DNA of 7,787 bases. Origin: DASPRM01 sp035319065 (GTDB lineage: Bacteria; Acidobacteriota; Terriglobia; Terriglobales; Acidobacteriaceae). Position numbers and translations under genes: made by a program. The stretch spans positions 1 to 7,787 of the forward strand of contig DATHDM010000387.1 of the NCBI GenBank assembly GCA_035319065.1, in the 5' to 3' direction. Positions 6,675 through 7,787 of this stretch are shown here, piece by piece; position 1 is the stretch's first letter, and each line of letters begins with the position of its first letter. The notes below the pieces were generated by a model, which did not search any database, was not told the DNA's origin, and worked only from the letters and a program-made list of their open reading frames with translations.

Positions 6675-7787
6675 CTACTTCTTCAGATATCCATCGACCC
6701 AGTCGTTGATCGTCTTGTACCAGAGCCGGCTGTTTTGAGGCTTCAGTACCCAGTGACCCTCGTCGGGAAAATAGAGCATCTTGGTGGGCACTTTCAGCCG
6801 CTGCAGCGTGGTGAACAGCTGGAAACCCTCGGCAACGTCAAGGCGGTAGTCGAGCTGGCCGTGGATGACCAGCGTCGGCGTCTTGAAACGGGTGGCGAAG
6901 TTGCTGGGCGACCATTTGTCATACATGGGGCGATTGGTCCAGGGCATGCCCTTGAACTCCCACTCGTTGAACCACAGCTCCTCGGTGCTCCCGTAGGCGG
7001 AGATGGAGTTGAACATGCCATCGTGCGAAACCAGGCATTGGAAGCGGTTGGTGTGGCCCAGGATCCAGTTGATCATGTAGCCGCCGTAGCTGGCCCCCAG
7101 CGCGCACTCGCGCTGCTTGTCGATGAAAGGATAGGTCCTCTCCGCGTAATCGAGACCCGTCATCAGATCTACGTAGGCGCGGCCCCCCCAGTCTCCATTG
7201 ATGTCGTCGATGAAGCGTTGCCCATAGCCCGTGGAGCCGCGCGGATTCACCATGATGACCACATAGCCATTCGCCGCAAACAGCTCCGCATTCCAGCGAT
7301 ACGACCAGGAGTCTCCCCAGGCGCCCTGCGGGCCGCCGTGAATAAGGAATTTCACCGGATATTTCTTCGCGGAGTCGAACTCCGGAGGCTTAATGAGGAA
7401 ACCCTCGACTCTGACACGTTCGGCACCGGTGAAGTGGAAGGGTTCCAGGGGGGACATGGCGATGCGGGAGAGAACGGTGTCGTTGAGATGCGAGATTGCG
7501 AGCGCCGAGGGCAAACACGGTTGAGGAGCGAGCTGTGGAGAGGGAGGATTTACCTCTGCGGCCTGAGCGCAATCGACTAGCAGGGCCAACTGCACGCTGC
7601 AGATTTCATTCGGCCGCTGCACCGACATGCAATCGAAATAGAGCGTCTTGCCATCAGGACTGATTGCGAGGGAGTCGAACTGGCCGGAGGCGACCTCTTT
7701 GACAGCAGCGCCATGGATATCGGTAGTGAAGATCGGCGCCTCGCCCTGGTCCTCGGCTGCGAAGTAAAGATGTTCAGAGTCAGGCGC
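6675..7787 (-). CDS. S9-family serine peptidase (prolyl oligopeptidase type), N-terminus outside window
   Basis: The last 370 residues of an S9-family dipeptidyl/acylaminoacyl-peptidase-type enzyme are present; the frame stays open to the window edge, so the ATG at 7628 is internal and not the start. Residues 1-63 of the fragment are the end of a TolB/WD-like beta-propeller (SPDGKTLYFD repeat signature). The alpha/beta-hydrolase domain follows from about 110. The catalytic triad is complete: nucleophile S233 in GASYGGYM, D313 in HGQLDYR and H345 in DEGHW. The oxyanion-loop region HGGPQGAWGDSW and the NPRGSTGYG motif are also present. The family removes dipeptides or acylated residues from peptides, often in the periplasm; localisation cannot be read here. 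Oddity: the linker between propeller and hydrolase (residues about 67-99) looks roughly 20 residues longer than I would expect, with two Cys and many Pro. Confidence 0.95.
   Translation of the reverse strand, partial: APDSEHLYFAAEDQGEAPIFTTDIHGAAVKEVASGQFDSLAISPDGKTLYFDCMSVQRPNEICSVQLALLVDCAQAAEVNPPSPQLAPQPCLPSALAISHLNDTVLSRIAMSPLEPFHFTGAERVRVEGFLIKPPEFDSAKKYPVKFLIHGGPQGAWGDSWSYRWNAELFAANGYVVIMVNPRGSTGYGQRFIDDINGDWGGRAYVDLMTGLDYAERTYPFIDKQRECALGASYGGYMINWILGHTNRFQCLVSHDGMFNSISAYGSTEELWFNEWEFKGMPWTNRPMYDKWSPSNFATRFKTPTLVIHGQLDYRLDVAEGFQLFTTLQRLKVPTKMLYFPDEGHWVLKPQNSRLWYKTINDWVDGYLKK

Noticed and set aside
6735..7580. Plus-strand open frame of about 280 codons opposite the S9 peptidase
   Set aside because: The minus strand carries the complete Ser-Asp-His triad and family motifs; the plus product has no recognisable features.
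7626..7628. ATG at 7628 as the start of the S9 peptidase
   Set aside because: The same frame continues upstream without a stop to the window edge and encodes propeller-like sequence (SPDGKTLYF), so this Met is internal.
1..7787. CRISPR arrays, tRNA or rRNA genes, transposases
   Set aside because: No regularly spaced repeats, tRNA-like cloverleaf or transposase motif was seen by eye in either strand.

Overview
The window is high-GC bacterial chromosome, apart from an AT-richer left edge. It looks like a member of the Acidobacteriota. That placement rests on the style of the exported peptidases (an M28 peptidase with a PA domain, an S9 prolyl-oligopeptidase-like enzyme, and a matrixin-fold secreted protein carrying several Ig-like domains). 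No marker gene is present, so it is an inference of moderate confidence.

Layout, left to right. Positions 1-223 are AT-rich and hold no complete gene, only an open minus-strand frame that reads like a fragment of a foreign or truncated gene. Positions 224-301 carry two tandem hairpins, one of them a textbook intrinsic terminator, closing the minus-strand M28 peptidase gene (309-2042). A 115-bp divergent intergenic region follows, with a good -10 box for the peptidase. Next is a plus-strand YihY/BrkB-family six-helix membrane protein (2158-3114). Positions 3115-3636 hold no convincing gene; they contain a short 15-bp tandem repeat and a doubtful ORF. Positions 3637-6666 encode a 1009-residue exported multidomain protein. 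Converging on it, 8 bp away, is a minus-strand S9 serine peptidase (6675 to the right edge, N-terminus outside the window).

The most striking observation is in the 1009-residue protein. Its N-terminal third has the layout of a matrixin-like (metzincin) metalloprotease, including a Met-turn-like segment and a conserved-looking LGLG core. However, all three zinc-binding histidines and the catalytic glutamate of the expected HExxHxxGxxH motif are replaced (R217, L218, Q221, W227). The reading frame is intact over the full length, so this looks like a maintained pseudo-protease fused to Ig-like, PPC-like and IPT-like modules, and not a decayed gene. It may act as a surface binding or adhesin-type protein.

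The two flanking enzymes have complete active sites and are probably exported peptidases. The genes do not form one operon: they lie in minus, plus, plus, minus order, and the 522-bp gap argues against strict co-transcription of the two plus-strand genes.
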